Notes: a model not told the origin generated them from the sequence alone. Shown: positions 7,823 to 18,593, numbered from the stretch's first letter. The stretch is 35,393 nucleotides of DNA from Clostridia bacterium (GCA_029061605.1 JAIDRT010000061.1:1-35393); one strand, 5' to 3'. Made by a program: numbers and translations.

Positions 7823-9769
7823 TTACTTTTTGTCAGTCACACCTGCGACGTGTCTCAAGACGATAAGTCCTTGATGGAACAGTTCTTCGTCTGTCTTATA
7901 AGGCAATTCTACGGTGTAATCAATATTTGATCTTTCGCTTTGTTCTGCGCCTAAAGCCTTGAGCATTTCGTCAATAAGTTCTTTTGCAAAACGCGAACGA
8001 CGCTCATTGGCGATTCTGTAAAGCACTGGCGTATCTTCAACAGCCTTGACGCTTGACGCGTCTTCAACCATAAACTTGCCATCCTTATACTTTCCGTAGT
8101 CAAGCGCTAAATAAAGTCTCAAGGTCTTGCTTCTCAAAGACATCTTTGCCACAACGACTTTGCCAAATCGGAATACTTCCCTCTTCTTGGTCATCCTCGC
8201 ATTGACTTTGCCATAAGATAACAAGTGATTTTTGAGTTGAGAATAGAACTGCTTGACCGTGATGTCAGACTGCATAAGTTTTGCAGTAAAACTACGCTCA
8301 TAAGTATCTGCAATATCGCTGTCTTCGTCAGAGATAGGATCGGAATCAACGCTTACGTGCGTATCGCTTTCGTCGTCGGTAGGCGTAAGTACGTCAACGA
8401 CTTTTGAGTCGAAAAGCGAAGTACCTTTAGCGAGTTTTTTAACGATCAATCCCTTGTCGACAAGCGCGTCAGTAGATTCAAAAGGCATCTTTTCAACGTA
8501 ATCGACTTCTTCAAACTTATCGTCTGCAATAGCGTCGATTTTGATCATCAAATCCTCTATCAATTCAATAGCGTACTCGCATCTGCGCTCATTGGTAATC
8601 TTGATGAGAAGCGGAGTGTCCGCGTAAGTTGCTATATCAGATACGTCGTCAACCTTGTATCTACCGTCTGCATAATTCAACGGATCCAAATCGAGATACA
8701 ATCTCAAAGTCTTACCTCTGATAGCCAAACGCGCGATCGTCGCTCTGCCGTAGCGGAAAGATTCTCTCGGCTTGCTCATTCTTGCGCTGACTTTCTTGAA
8801 AGATAAGAAGGCATTCTTTATATGAGAATAGTATTCTTTAACTTGTTTCTTTGCCTGAATAATTCTTGCCGTAAACGTTCTTTCAAGAATTATAAAGTAA
8901 CCGCCGTCGTCAGTCTCAACAAAAATTCTGTTTTCTTCTTCCTCTTCTTTTTCGTCGTCTTCATCATCGTCGTCATCGTCTTCGTCAGTAGTAGCCACAA
9001 CTTCTACAGGCTCCTCGACTACTTGCTCAACTACTTCTACGACAGGCTCCGGCTCAGGTTGAGGCTCTGGCTCAACAACTTCCTCGACTACAGGCTCGGG
9101 AGCGGGCTCTTCTACAACTTCTTCAACCGGTTGAGGCTCTTCTGCTTGAGTTTCTGCTACAGGCTCTGGCTCCAAAACAGGCTGATCGGCAGGCTCTTGC
9201 GCCGGCTCAGCGACAGGCTCGTCCTTTTTCTTTGATATTTGCATTGCAAATACTACCGCTAGCGCAACTGCTCCAACAGCGGCAATCATACAGATTATTG
9301 CAAAAGCGTAAACCGCTCCTCTCAAAGAAGAAACTCCTGAAGCCGCAGACAGTAAAGCAAAGGGAGCGACAAATGCAAACGCTGACTGTTGTCCTTGCTT
9401 TTTATCTTCTTGCGCGTCTTGCGCAGGTTGCTCCGCCGTCGTATTAGTCTGCTCTTCAGCAGGTTGCTCATTGACAGAGTTAGCAGTTTGATCTTCTGCC
9501 ACAGCGCCTTCTAGCTCAGTCTGGGACTCTGCCGCTTGAGGCTCTACTGTCTGTTCTGCTTGAACAGATCCAACCTGCGTCTCTTGGTCAGAAGACGCAG
9601 TCGATTGAGTTTGAGTGTTTTCCGCAGATTGCTTTTTGGGTTGCAAAGCCTTTTTTCTCCACATAAACAGCGCCACAAAAGCAAACGCTTCCAAAGCCAA
9701 TATCAAAAGAAGGAAGATAAGGCAAACCGTAAGTTGAGTTGCAGTAGTTGCACTAATCAATATATTCAT
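7823..9769 (-). CDS. Membrane protein with acidic Pro/Glu linker and two tandem copies of an unrecognised ~150-residue domain
   Basis: 648 residues. A transmembrane helix (about 13-36, followed by WRKK) leads into a Gln/Glu/Thr-rich stretch (40-125). A second hydrophobic region (about 129-177, perhaps a hairpin, closed by KKK) follows, then a Pro/Glu/Val-rich linker (184-258) and an almost pure Asp/Glu run (262-279). Two copies of one domain follow at about 297-446 and 492-642. Both share R-S/T-FTA, a KQ(V/F)(K/Y) helix, KTLRLYL, NERR and a closing (K/Q)GLIV. I do not recognise the domain. Positive residues after the helices suggest the repeats are cytoplasmic. The ATG overlaps the stop codon of the giant surface-protein gene (TAATG), so the two proteins are co-produced and may act together, for example in export or anchoring. 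That link is inference. Confidence 0.88.
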   Translation of the reverse strand: MNILISATTATQLTVCLIFLLLILALEAFAFVALFMWRKKALQPKKQSAENTQTQSTASSDQETQVGSVQAEQTVEPQAAESQTELEGAVAEDQTANSVNEQPAEEQTNTTAEQPAQDAQEDKKQGQQSAFAFVAPFALLSAASGVSSLRGAVYAFAIICMIAAVGAVALAVVFAMQISKKKDEPVAEPAQEPADQPVLEPEPVAETQAEEPQPVEEVVEEPAPEPVVEEVVEPEPQPEPEPVVEVVEQVVEEPVEVVATTDEDDDDDDEDDEKEEEEENRIFVETDDGGYFIILERTFTARIIQAKKQVKEYYSHIKNAFLSFKKVSARMSKPRESFRYGRATIARLAIRGKTLRLYLDLDPLNYADGRYKVDDVSDIATYADTPLLIKITNERRCEYAIELIEDLMIKIDAIADDKFEEVDYVEKMPFESTDALVDKGLIVKKLAKGTSLFDSKVVDVLTPTDDESDTHVSVDSDPISDEDSDIADTYERSFTAKLMQSDITVKQFYSQLKNHLLSYGKVNARMTKKREVFRFGKVVVAKMSLRSKTLRLYLALDYGKYKDGKFMVEDASSVKAVEDTPVLYRIANERRSRFAKELIDEMLKALGAEQSERSNIDYTVELPYKTDEELFHQGLIVLRHVAGVTDKK

Positions 9770-12700
9770 TATACGTTACCTCCCTTTCTCTTTTTGTTGA
9801 CTACGAGTATTATCGTAAGCACTGCGCCGAGCAATACCACAGATATTACTATACCGCTTACTGCAAGCGCAACGTTGATACCGTTGTCTATCGTGAACTC
9901 CAACGGACTTGAAACAAGTTCGTTATAATTGTCAGTACCTGCTACGTATGCAACCGCCCAATAAGTTCCGTCTTTGATCTTGTTGACGTCTATCTCTTTG
10001 GTGCAATTAGCATCGTCGTAGTACTTAATAATTACTTCTCCGCCAAACTTATTCGTCGGCTTGTTTTCTCCTGCCCAAGGAATTCCAACTATATCGTCCT
10101 TACTATCACCCTTGCCGAACAAACCGTCAAACTCATTGTTGACCTTATTGATGGTAAATTCCATATCTTTTACGGTGTTTTGCGCCAAGACGTAGTTGCC
10201 GTTGGTTACGCCGGTAGCAGTCGCAGTATAAGTACCTACGTCCGTCTTTCCGCCGCTAATCTCAAGATTGACACTGTCTCCGGAGAGAATACCTTCAAGT
10301 TTTGCATTAGGCGCGATCTCCTCGCCGGTATAATCAAACTGAGTATCCGTCCAATGTATCGTAAGCGCTTTCTTTTCTATTACGAAAGACTTGGTTGCGC
10401 CAACAACGGTATAGTTGCTATTGTCAAGTCCAACAACCGTTGCGGTATAAGTACCGGCATTCTTTTGAGCGCCGCTCACTTCCACTTCGTCAACCTCGTC
10501 GCCAGGCAAGAGGTCTCCTGCTTTGACCGTAGCCGTTGGAGCGTGCATATTGCCGTCGTATACGAACGTATCGTTAGACCATACAACTTGAACTTGCTTT
10601 GGCTTGATAGTAAACGACTGCTCTGCGTTGAGAATGACGTAGTTGGGGCTCGTAGTCTTTGCTACAGCCGTATGCGTACCTGCATTCTTTTGTCCACCCT
10701 CAACGTATACTCCGCAAGACGTACCAAGAAGTATGTCATCTGGATTGAGTTGAGCGGTAGGTACCTTTAACGTATCGTCATAAGTATAATCGCCAATCGT
10801 CCATTTTACATTGATAGGTCTTGGCTTGATAGTCCACTCAAAAGAGCAATCGGCTGGCATAGCGTAGTTGCTGTTGTTGCCAATGCTTATCAATCTTGCG
10901 GTATAAGTTCTTGCTTGATCCTTTTGGCTGGTCTCTTCAAATCTTGGCTCAATGGTATCTCCGTCCAAAACGTTTTCTACGCCGAAGATTATCTTGTGAG
11001 GCTTGCCGTCGAATACGTAACCGTCTCCGTCGAAAGCAGAATCGTTTTTGTCCATTGCCCACACGAGAGTAACTACTCTAGGCTTGATTTCGTACTTGCC
11101 ATAGTTGTCAACAAGGCTTACCACAAAGTTGTTTGCCTCATCGCCAACATAACTAAATTCAATATTATAACTGCCTGCATTTACTGCATTGCTATCAACG
11201 AAAAGTGTAATAATATCTTCGATTGCTATTCTAATAGGATCAGAGCCGTCGACAAGCGTTACGTTAGCGTTTGCAAAAATTTCGTCGGAATTCAACAAAC
11301 TGTCGCCATAATCACTGGAAACTCCGCTGACGCTTACGTTGACTATCGCCTTCTGTACGTCGACTTCAAATACACTTGTGAAATCTTGGTAGTTGTCAAA
11401 AGTCAAAGTATACAGAACTCTTACTATTCCCGCGCCAGTGAATATCGGTCTGTCAACCGTTGCGCCGTTTTGAGTATAAGTTATCTTTGCATTTTCCCAA
11501 GCGCTCTCCCAATCGTCTCCGTCAACAAATGCGTCTTTGCTGATAGGAAGAATCGACTTGAAGTCAAGCGTAAATTCTGTGCCAAGATATTTTGCTCCTC
11601 TATAAGTTGTCGTAGAAAGGCTAAATACCGCTTTGCTTACCGTAAGCCAACCGTAATCTCCGCCGTCTTTACCTACGAACGTGACGTCATAATTGTTGTT
11701 GTGGCAGATACCGCTGATTTTATACGAGCCTGCCGGCAACAACTTGTCTGCGCCAATACCAACGTTTTCTAGAACAAGTTCTATTGGATTGCCAGGCAAA
11801 GTAGTTATATTTGCGTCTGCCTTAATATCAAATATGCTAAACTCGCCTTGCGAAACTTCTACTCCGCCATTTACTGAGCCATAAACACCCTTGGGTTGAT
11901 CGTCTATCGTAACGCGAATAGGTCTCTTGACAATGCTGTATTCATAGGTATCCTCTTTAAGAGTATAATTGGTTGAGTATTGGTTGTTCTCCCAATTGCT
12001 GTGGACTACCTGCGCCGTGTAATGACCGCCGTCAGCATTGACGTTGACGTTTTCCATACCTGTGATTTGCAAGCGCACGGATTGTTGCATTCCGCTCTCG
12101 TCTGCAAGCGCATAGAACGTCGCCACAAGTCCAGGAGTGTTGCCTGTGTAATAATACTGAGTATGATTGGTATTCCAATCTGCTTTATCAGTCACGGACC
12201 AATCTACGTTGACAGGTCTTGGAGTTATCTTATATGCGTGAGCGTTACACTTAGAGGAAACGCCAGGCTCCTGATAATACTCAACAATATAGTTGCTTGC
12301 CAATGCGTCTTTTGCCATCTTGTGATATACGCGATACTCTCCAACATTATTTTGATAATTACCTGGGAGCAATTCAACTCCGCCGTCTTCTGAATGACTG
12401 TTAGGATCAACTACAAAAAACTCAAAGTCTTTGATTGCGTATTCAGTGATATCCCATTGAGGTTTGTTGCCGCCGCCGAAGTCACGATACATTTCGATAG
12501 TTATACCGCACTTTACTTTAAGCCAATCGGAGAGCGTCGCAATATCGTTGATACCCTCTTCTTGCGCTTTCTTGATCATATCTGAAAGCGTGTCGCCGTA
12601 GGTCTTCTCCGCCTGTTTCATATTGATTATAACGTTGGCAGGAGTTACGTTGAGATTGACGTCAGTAACGTAAGTCTCGTGGTTGTCAGCCTCTATCTGC

Positions 12701-15700
12701 ACGCTGATAACGTATCTGCCAGCATCTCTAACAGTATATTTGCCCTCAGGAGTATATTCAGTCGTAGTTGTATCTCTATAATCTTCTCTTGATACGAACT
12801 TATAACTTACTTTTACATTTTCTCTTATGACGTCTGCGTCACCAGAAAGTACCAACCAATCTTTGTCGATCTTGACAACTTGGTCGCTCGCATCAAAGTA
12901 AAGTGTCGTCAATTGCTTGACGCTGAGACCTGCGCTTGCATCTTTGATAGTCAACGTGCCGGTGCCTACGACTTCAATATCATAGTTGATAGAAACCGTC
13001 GTATAAACCTGTCTTGCATTGATCGTGTAAGTGCCGACAGGAATATAGTTGAGACCGTCCGCAATACTTCCGTCAAAGTAGATCTCAAATACGCTGTCGC
13101 GCTTATCGCTGCCAACAAAGGTAGATTTAGTAGTTAACACATCATAATTAGGACTTTGCGAATACAAGTTGAGCGCCTCATTGATATTGTCAATATGCGC
13201 ATTCGCAACGCCGTAAACAAATTCTCTATTGTGAAGGTTTATCTGAATTTGCTTTTTGTTGATCACAAACTTGGTCGTAAGATTTTCATCATTGGGGTCA
13301 ATAGTGTAGTTTGGATTGCTTACTCCAACGACTTGAGCAATATAAGAACCTGCCGCAAAAGCGTGTCCTCCTTCAAATCGAGCAGTATTGCGCTCTACTT
13401 CCATATCAACAGAATGTGTCAACTCAACTCTGACGAGGTCTTCTTCACCTGGAACTACGCCTACTATCGTGTATCCTGTGTGGCTGTTGCCGTGTTCGCC
13501 GTATACTTCGTCCATTTCGCCCCACTCAACGGTGATAGTTCTCGGTCCAACGTGATATGCGTTGATATTGGAAGTATCACTTTCGCCATCTCGAGCAAGG
13601 AAACGGAAGTTTTTATATTCGCCGTCTTTGATCACTCTCATATAAATGGAGTAATCGCCTACGCTTGCATTATTCTCCATCTCGGTTTTGAGGTCGCCCA
13701 AACCTACGTACAATTGCACGTATTCTTGGAGCATATTCTTTGCCGCTTCTTGATCGACATTCCACAATTGATTGCCATTTGTCATAAAGCCTGCAATGCT
13801 CAAAATCTCAATTTTATCAAATATTTTTTCTGAAGGGAATACTGTATAACCATACTCCGCGTCTGTAACTCCATTGCCTATTACTACAGATACCCAATTC
13901 GAAAGGATATTGAGTTCTACCGTTGCAACGAATGGATTGAAATTGCCCTTTGGATGAGTTACTTTGAACAATACGTAATACTTTGCGCAATCAATATCTT
14001 TTGTTACTGCAGTAGTTGCGTCTACCCACGTTGCATTGTTTTCATTTACAGAAGTGTCTGTCTGCAAAAATCTTTCGCTCATCAAGACAGTAAACTGACT
14101 TACGTCTACGCCTCTGTCTTCCAAACCTGTGCTAATTCTGTCAATAAGCGCTTGCTTTGTAAGCACAGTATCTTCTTTTAAGTCATAAGCAATATTATAC
14201 TGTCTGCCTGTAAAGTGAATATCTGCCGGCGTAATATGGAACGTGCCGCTCTTGCCTGCTTCTGTCGTGACTACCGTAACTTTGTAATTGTCACGAATAG
14301 TGCCGTCCATACCGTCTTTAGTATTGTCAGTAATTCCAATAGGATAATCTCCTACGTCGACTAAGACAGATCCGTCTTTAGAATGCGCCTCAGATATAAA
14401 CTTATAGTTGCTGTAATGGTCAGAATAGAATCTTGCTTCGCTACCTTGAGCGTAGTCCCAAATCGCGCCGGTGTTGATTGGGTCGATAAGTTCTCCGAGC
14501 GGAATTTGTCTTGCTTGACCGTACTTTGCATACTGATCCTTTATAACTATCTTGACTTCAAGCGGATCGATATAGAAAGTATGCGTATCGTCTACAAGTA
14601 CGTAATTGCGTTGATTACGGTCAGTAGTCAACTTGGTTGTAACAGTGTAACCGTCTGCGTTTACTTTTGAATCGTTAAGTTCAATACCGGCGAGATAAAT
14701 GCTGTCGCCAGTAACAACGTTTTCTTTGCCGTCATAACTATTCGGAGCCGTTGGGAATACCATAGGTATGGTATTGTTGAAGATATAATGGTCTTTTCCT
14801 TCGCCTGTCCATCTATCTCCACTCTGCTCCCATACGACCTGCAACGGCTTAGGGCTGATAGTATAAACGTTGACGTTGTCTCTCACACCGGTAGTCGGAT
14901 CAAGATGATATATTACGTTGTAATTGTTGATATCCTTAGATACGCCTGCTTTTAATCTGTGCGTAACGGTATATGAGCCAGCGTCGGCATTGCGGTTGAC
15001 AACTGCCTGACCTGTCTTGGGATCCAAAAGATAGAAATCAAATATTGCTGCGGGATGGATATCTCTAATATCTTCAGAAGAAACTCCGCCGCCCTCGTCT
15101 ATCAATCTTTCGGATACAGTAAAACGATGGTTACAAATAGTCAAAAGTTCGTCAGAAGTAGGAATTTCGCTGCCGTAATATACGGTATCAGTCTGACCGT
15201 CGAAATATACGGTAATATTAACAGCCGTCATTTCTTGCGTAAAACTGCCAATATAATCCTTATGGTTGGGAGCGCTTACCTTGTAATGTACCGTCTTAGG
15301 AGATTCAATTACGTTGGTAATCGTCAAAGGAGTCTTACTCCAAGAGCCGTCGTAACCTGTAGCGCTGTATTCTATCGTAACGCTTTCGTCAAAATTCTCA
15401 AGTTCATAACCGTATATGATGACGTTGCCGTCGTCTCCTGGAATAAGATTGAGAATAATATCCTGAGTTTCGTCATTAAACACTTTTGGCGGAAGTTGCT
15501 GAATAGACACTGTTAGATTAGCCGACAAAACAGAAAACTCCCCATCAACGCCTGTAATTTCGTAATTGCTGTTTTTAGATACAAATTGAAGAGTATGATC
15601 GCCAACTGCATAATACTTGCCGTCTTTAGTAGTCGCCGCGTTGATATTTACCGTAAATACGTCGCTATAATCATTATGTACAAGAGCATTTGTTTGTCCT

Positions 15701-18222
15701 GTTACGGTAGCAATCTCTAAATCAAGAGTAGCGACGTAAGCCTCATTATTGTTATTATTCTTTAAAATTACATTATAATATTGTTCGCTCTGCGTGTTGA
15801 TATCGCCGTGAGAAGCATATACCGTTTCTCTATTCTGAATCTCAACGGTTATCTTACGCGGATATATTGTAAACTCGTGAGTATCGTTGGAGATAACAAA
15901 GTTGGGATTGGTACTTGCGACTTTTGCCGTATAAGTGCCAGCATTTACAGCGTTTCTGCTTTCGTCGAGAGCAGTGCCTTTATCTCCCACTACGTCGACA
16001 GAAGTCAAATCTACGGTCTGACCGCAAGTATCCTGCCCCTCCGTCAGTTTTACGTCCGGTCTGTGACCGCGCATATTGTCGTACCACTTGTTGGCTTTGT
16101 CTTCCCAAGTTACTTCAACTGCTTTTGGCGTGATTTGATAAGCATTGGAATTGGATGCGTCAACAAAAGATATATTGTTTATTCTTTTTGCCCAAGCCTC
16201 TGACTTCTCTGCGCTGATCGTATAATTACCCGCATTAGGCTTGTCGGTCGCAGGATCAAAATAGCCGTTGCCATCATTTTTCAAAATGACAAAATTCAAG
16301 ATATCTTGAAGATACGCCTTTGTCTCTTCAAAAGTCGTCGCGTCTAAGATATTTGGCGTTGAGCCGTCTAGCATTTCTCTGAATATACCGTCAGAATCCA
16401 AAAGAGCGGAATTAAAAGTCTGATCAAAATGCTTGAGTTTGACACTGATATCCGCAGGATTGATCTTGACGGTAAATTCACCGTATTTATCTACGTGATT
16501 ATTTGCAGATATTCTATAATAAACTGTCTTCGCAGTATCTGTCACGTCAGGAAATTCCAAAGTATCGCCCACGCCGTTCCACGCAAGTGAGTTCTCTTTT
16601 GAGCGTTCTATATCGCTCAACTGCACCGTTGCAGTATTACCCGAGCCTTTGAGTGTGATTTGAGCGCCTGAAGGAAGCCCAGTTATAGTATTGGGAGTAT
16701 TGCCTTTATACGCCATCTCCACAGCAGGAGACCAATTGGACGACAATCCTATCTCGGCAGGCTTTATCCACAGATAAGCCGTTCTTTCCGTGACAGTTCT
16801 ATCACTCCAAGTAAATTTGACGTTAATATTGTATCCGCTGACACTAATAGTCATTGTATTGGGGTTGGGAGCAAAAGTCACAGTATAATATCCTGCTTCC
16901 GTAATGTTGTTCTTCTTGCTGTTATCGACTGGAGTTGCGCTTCCGTCAAAACCTGTTGCATAATAGTTCATTGTACCGGAAGGGAAACAACTTGACAGAG
17001 TGGTATTCGTCATATGAATAGGATTGTTGTAGCCCATCCAAAAATCGCTCAATTTATAAGCGCTGCCGTTATAAGTATACGTCTGAGGACTGTTTTCATA
17101 TCCCAAAGACGGATCGGAAATGTAAACATTGAATACATAAGCATTGACGTCTGCCAACTTAGTATCAAGTTGAGATTGCGTGACTTCTCTTTTGTTTAAA
17201 TAATTCTCTACGACGTCTTTTTTATACGCCGCAAACCTCGTGGTCTCGCTTTCCAACAAACGTCCTGCGTTGAGCAAAGCGTTGTATTTGTTGTCAAGAG
17301 TCTTCATTGCATTGAGAAGAGGCTCTTTGTTATAAGTATTTACTTTGATTTCGATATTGTTAGACCATCCTGATATTGACACAGAATTATCCATATCAAG
17401 GTAAGCGGCGGATACAGTCCAACTCGTGCCGTATGTACCATTGTAATTCTGTTCAAATCTATAGAACTCACCATAACTTGTAGTATGCCATTTAAAAGTT
17501 GAATAATATTCTTCCAATCCCATTATTTTATCAGTCAAATTGACGTAAGTGGTCTCCCCCACCTTACTTGTATTCGGCGTTCCGGACATTGCCATCTTGA
17601 CCGTGGCAGCGCCGCCTTTGCTATTAGGCTTAATTCTCCTTGAAGAATTAGATAAATTGTTTTCACCGTGAGTTGGAGTCTCAATACCTTTTACGTTATT
17701 TTTAGCGGTATGAGCAACGCCATATTCAGAAAATTTGTCCATAAGAACGTAACTTGAATCAGAGATTTTGCCATTTGCATAGTATCCAAACACGTTGTCA
17801 AGGAGAGTAACCGCAAACTTATCTACAGCAGTGTTAGGATTGTTGTATTGAACTTCCGCAACAAAGCAATAGCCCAAATCTGACAAATTTTCTGTCACGT
17901 CCATATATATTTCTTTAGGATAAAGTATCTTGGCAAAACCTGCTTCTGCAGCGCTGTCGTTATTGGGCTGTCTAGTCATTCCGAAATCTCGAATAACTGC
18001 GCCAACGTTGCTGTTGCTATACGTAACTTTAGACGTCATACCGTAGCCACCGTTTTCATAAGACGCGTGCGCATCAATAGCCACGGTGTCAAGATTCACG
18101 CCAGTATCGTCGCCTTTATAGAAATTGGGCACAAAAATTACGCTCGCCGTAATAATTATTGCCAAACACATTACCGCTACGGTAATAAGCGCGGTAAGTT
18201 TGCTTTTTTTGGTCAAATTCAT
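9769..18222 (-). CDS. Giant membrane-anchored surface protein built of MBG/Ig-like repeats
   Basis: About 2817 residues. I place the start at ATG 18222 because GGGGGA lies 7 bases upstream; ATG 18228 is a near alternative. A lysine-rich start and hydrophobic helix (about 10-33) form a signal peptide or anchor. Residues to about 360 are non-repetitive, with a helical stretch at about 297-360. From about 370 to 2690 the chain is a string of diverged beta-rich units of MBG/YDG type. At least 15 linkers of the form I-x-P-K/R-x-(I/V)-x-V-x-W are visible, each followed by YDG- or YGD-like, NAGTYTA-like and NY-like motifs; the last three units are most alike. A final Ig-like unit (DGTYWAVAYVAGTDNYN) precedes a transmembrane helix (about 2780-2805) and a KKRKGG tail. 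No sortase motif or catalytic domain is seen. Such proteins are usually adhesins; the ligand is unknown. Confidence 0.9.
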   Translation of the reverse strand: MNLTKKSKLTALITVAVMCLAIIITASVIFVPNFYKGDDTGVNLDTVAIDAHASYENGGYGMTSKVTYSNSNVGAVIRDFGMTRQPNNDSAAEAGFAKILYPKEIYMDVTENLSDLGYCFVAEVQYNNPNTAVDKFAVTLLDNVFGYYANGKISDSSYVLMDKFSEYGVAHTAKNNVKGIETPTHGENNLSNSSRRIKPNSKGGAATVKMAMSGTPNTSKVGETTYVNLTDKIMGLEEYYSTFKWHTTSYGEFYRFEQNYNGTYGTSWTVSAAYLDMDNSVSISGWSNNIEIKVNTYNKEPLLNAMKTLDNKYNALLNAGRLLESETTRFAAYKKDVVENYLNKREVTQSQLDTKLADVNAYVFNVYISDPSLGYENSPQTYTYNGSAYKLSDFWMGYNNPIHMTNTTLSSCFPSGTMNYYATGFDGSATPVDNSKKNNITEAGYYTVTFAPNPNTMTISVSGYNINVKFTWSDRTVTERTAYLWIKPAEIGLSSNWSPAVEMAYKGNTPNTITGLPSGAQITLKGSGNTATVQLSDIERSKENSLAWNGVGDTLEFPDVTDTAKTVYYRISANNHVDKYGEFTVKINPADISVKLKHFDQTFNSALLDSDGIFREMLDGSTPNILDATTFEETKAYLQDILNFVILKNDGNGYFDPATDKPNAGNYTISAEKSEAWAKRINNISFVDASNSNAYQITPKAVEVTWEDKANKWYDNMRGHRPDVKLTEGQDTCGQTVDLTSVDVVGDKGTALDESRNAVNAGTYTAKVASTNPNFVISNDTHEFTIYPRKITVEIQNRETVYASHGDINTQSEQYYNVILKNNNNNEAYVATLDLEIATVTGQTNALVHNDYSDVFTVNINAATTKDGKYYAVGDHTLQFVSKNSNYEITGVDGEFSVLSANLTVSIQQLPPKVFNDETQDIILNLIPGDDGNVIIYGYELENFDESVTIEYSATGYDGSWSKTPLTITNVIESPKTVHYKVSAPNHKDYIGSFTQEMTAVNITVYFDGQTDTVYYGSEIPTSDELLTICNHRFTVSERLIDEGGGVSSEDIRDIHPAAIFDFYLLDPKTGQAVVNRNADAGSYTVTHRLKAGVSKDINNYNVIYHLDPTTGVRDNVNVYTISPKPLQVVWEQSGDRWTGEGKDHYIFNNTIPMVFPTAPNSYDGKENVVTGDSIYLAGIELNDSKVNADGYTVTTKLTTDRNQRNYVLVDDTHTFYIDPLEVKIVIKDQYAKYGQARQIPLGELIDPINTGAIWDYAQGSEARFYSDHYSNYKFISEAHSKDGSVLVDVGDYPIGITDNTKDGMDGTIRDNYKVTVVTTEAGKSGTFHITPADIHFTGRQYNIAYDLKEDTVLTKQALIDRISTGLEDRGVDVSQFTVLMSERFLQTDTSVNENNATWVDATTAVTKDIDCAKYYVLFKVTHPKGNFNPFVATVELNILSNWVSVVIGNGVTDAEYGYTVFPSEKIFDKIEILSIAGFMTNGNQLWNVDQEAAKNMLQEYVQLYVGLGDLKTEMENNASVGDYSIYMRVIKDGEYKNFRFLARDGESDTSNINAYHVGPRTITVEWGEMDEVYGEHGNSHTGYTIVGVVPGEEDLVRVELTHSVDMEVERNTARFEGGHAFAAGSYIAQVVGVSNPNYTIDPNDENLTTKFVINKKQIQINLHNREFVYGVANAHIDNINEALNLYSQSPNYDVLTTKSTFVGSDKRDSVFEIYFDGSIADGLNYIPVGTYTINARQVYTTVSINYDIEVVGTGTLTIKDASAGLSVKQLTTLYFDASDQVVKIDKDWLVLSGDADVIRENVKVSYKFVSREDYRDTTTTEYTPEGKYTVRDAGRYVISVQIEADNHETYVTDVNLNVTPANVIINMKQAEKTYGDTLSDMIKKAQEEGINDIATLSDWLKVKCGITIEMYRDFGGGNKPQWDITEYAIKDFEFFVVDPNSHSEDGGVELLPGNYQNNVGEYRVYHKMAKDALASNYIVEYYQEPGVSSKCNAHAYKITPRPVNVDWSVTDKADWNTNHTQYYYTGNTPGLVATFYALADESGMQQSVRLQITGMENVNVNADGGHYTAQVVHSNWENNQYSTNYTLKEDTYEYSIVKRPIRVTIDDQPKGVYGSVNGGVEVSQGEFSIFDIKADANITTLPGNPIELVLENVGIGADKLLPAGSYKISGICHNNNYDVTFVGKDGGDYGWLTVSKAVFSLSTTTYRGAKYLGTEFTLDFKSILPISKDAFVDGDDWESAWENAKITYTQNGATVDRPIFTGAGIVRVLYTLTFDNYQDFTSVFEVDVQKAIVNVSVSGVSSDYGDSLLNSDEIFANANVTLVDGSDPIRIAIEDIITLFVDSNAVNAGSYNIEFSYVGDEANNFVVSLVDNYGKYEIKPRVVTLVWAMDKNDSAFDGDGYVFDGKPHKIIFGVENVLDGDTIEPRFEETSQKDQARTYTARLISIGNNSNYAMPADCSFEWTIKPRPINVKWTIGDYTYDDTLKVPTAQLNPDDILLGTSCGVYVEGGQKNAGTHTAVAKTTSPNYVILNAEQSFTIKPKQVQVVWSNDTFVYDGNMHAPTATVKAGDLLPGDEVDEVEVSGAQKNAGTYTATVVGLDNSNYTVVGATKSFVIEKKALTIHWTDTQFDYTGEEIAPNAKLEGILSGDSVNLEISGGKTDVGTYTATATGVTNGNYVLAQNTVKDMEFTINKVNNEFDGLFGKGDSKDDIVGIPWAGENKPTNKFGGEVIIKYYDDANCTKEIDVNKIKDGTYWAVAYVAGTDNYNELVSSPLEFTIDNGINVALAVSGIVISVVLLGAVLTIILVVNKKRKGGNV

Positions 18223-18259
18223 AGACATTTCCCCCAAAGAAAAACTATTTAACAGAGTT

Positions 18260-18288
18260 ATTTTAGCACTCAATATATAATATGTCAA
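18260..18288 (-). promoter_or_regulatory. Strong sigma-A-type promoter of the giant surface-protein operon
   Basis: On the minus strand a consensus TTGACA (18288-18283) and TAAAAT (18265-18260) are exactly 17 bases apart. This is the best match to the sigma-A consensus in the window. The start codon follows about 38 bases downstream of the -10 box. Confidence 0.75.
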
Positions 18289-18469
18289 TAATAAAATTAA
18301 AAATTATCTTGTCATCAACAGCATTTTTGATTAAATTTTGTGACCAATGCCGCCCCACTTTTATTAAAAGTTCATTAAATATGCCAAAAAATAATATGAA
18401 TTCGTTAATTATTTAACAATAATCTCTTGCCTCCTTGACATATTTTTTGTCATATCTACTTATATTTTT

Positions 18470-18593
18470 GTCACCTCGAGCGCAGTCGAGAGGTCTCTAT
18501 CCATATTAGTATTTTGACTTCGTTGCACTCCGCTCAATATGATGTCACAAGGTTGAGATTTCTCCACTTCACTTCGTTACGGTCAAAATGGCA
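18470..18593. repeat. Cluster of dispersed repeats
   Basis: An inverted copy (GTCACCTCGAGCGCAG, then TCGAGAGGTCTC) lies at 18470-18502. A degraded copy follows (about 18511-18545, ATTTT to AATAT). A plus-oriented ATTTC-type copy (TTGAGATTTCTCCACTTC, then GGTCAAAATGGCA) lies at 18553-18593. The last has AAAAT instead of GAAAT, so its end stem carries one mismatch. Confidence 0.75.

Noticed and set aside
10180..17199. Many open frames on the plus strand opposite the giant surface-protein gene
   Set aside because: They are scattered over different frames, lack ribosome sites, have Cys/Arg/Ile-rich unprotein-like composition and lie wholly inside a continuous minus-strand frame with clear repeats.
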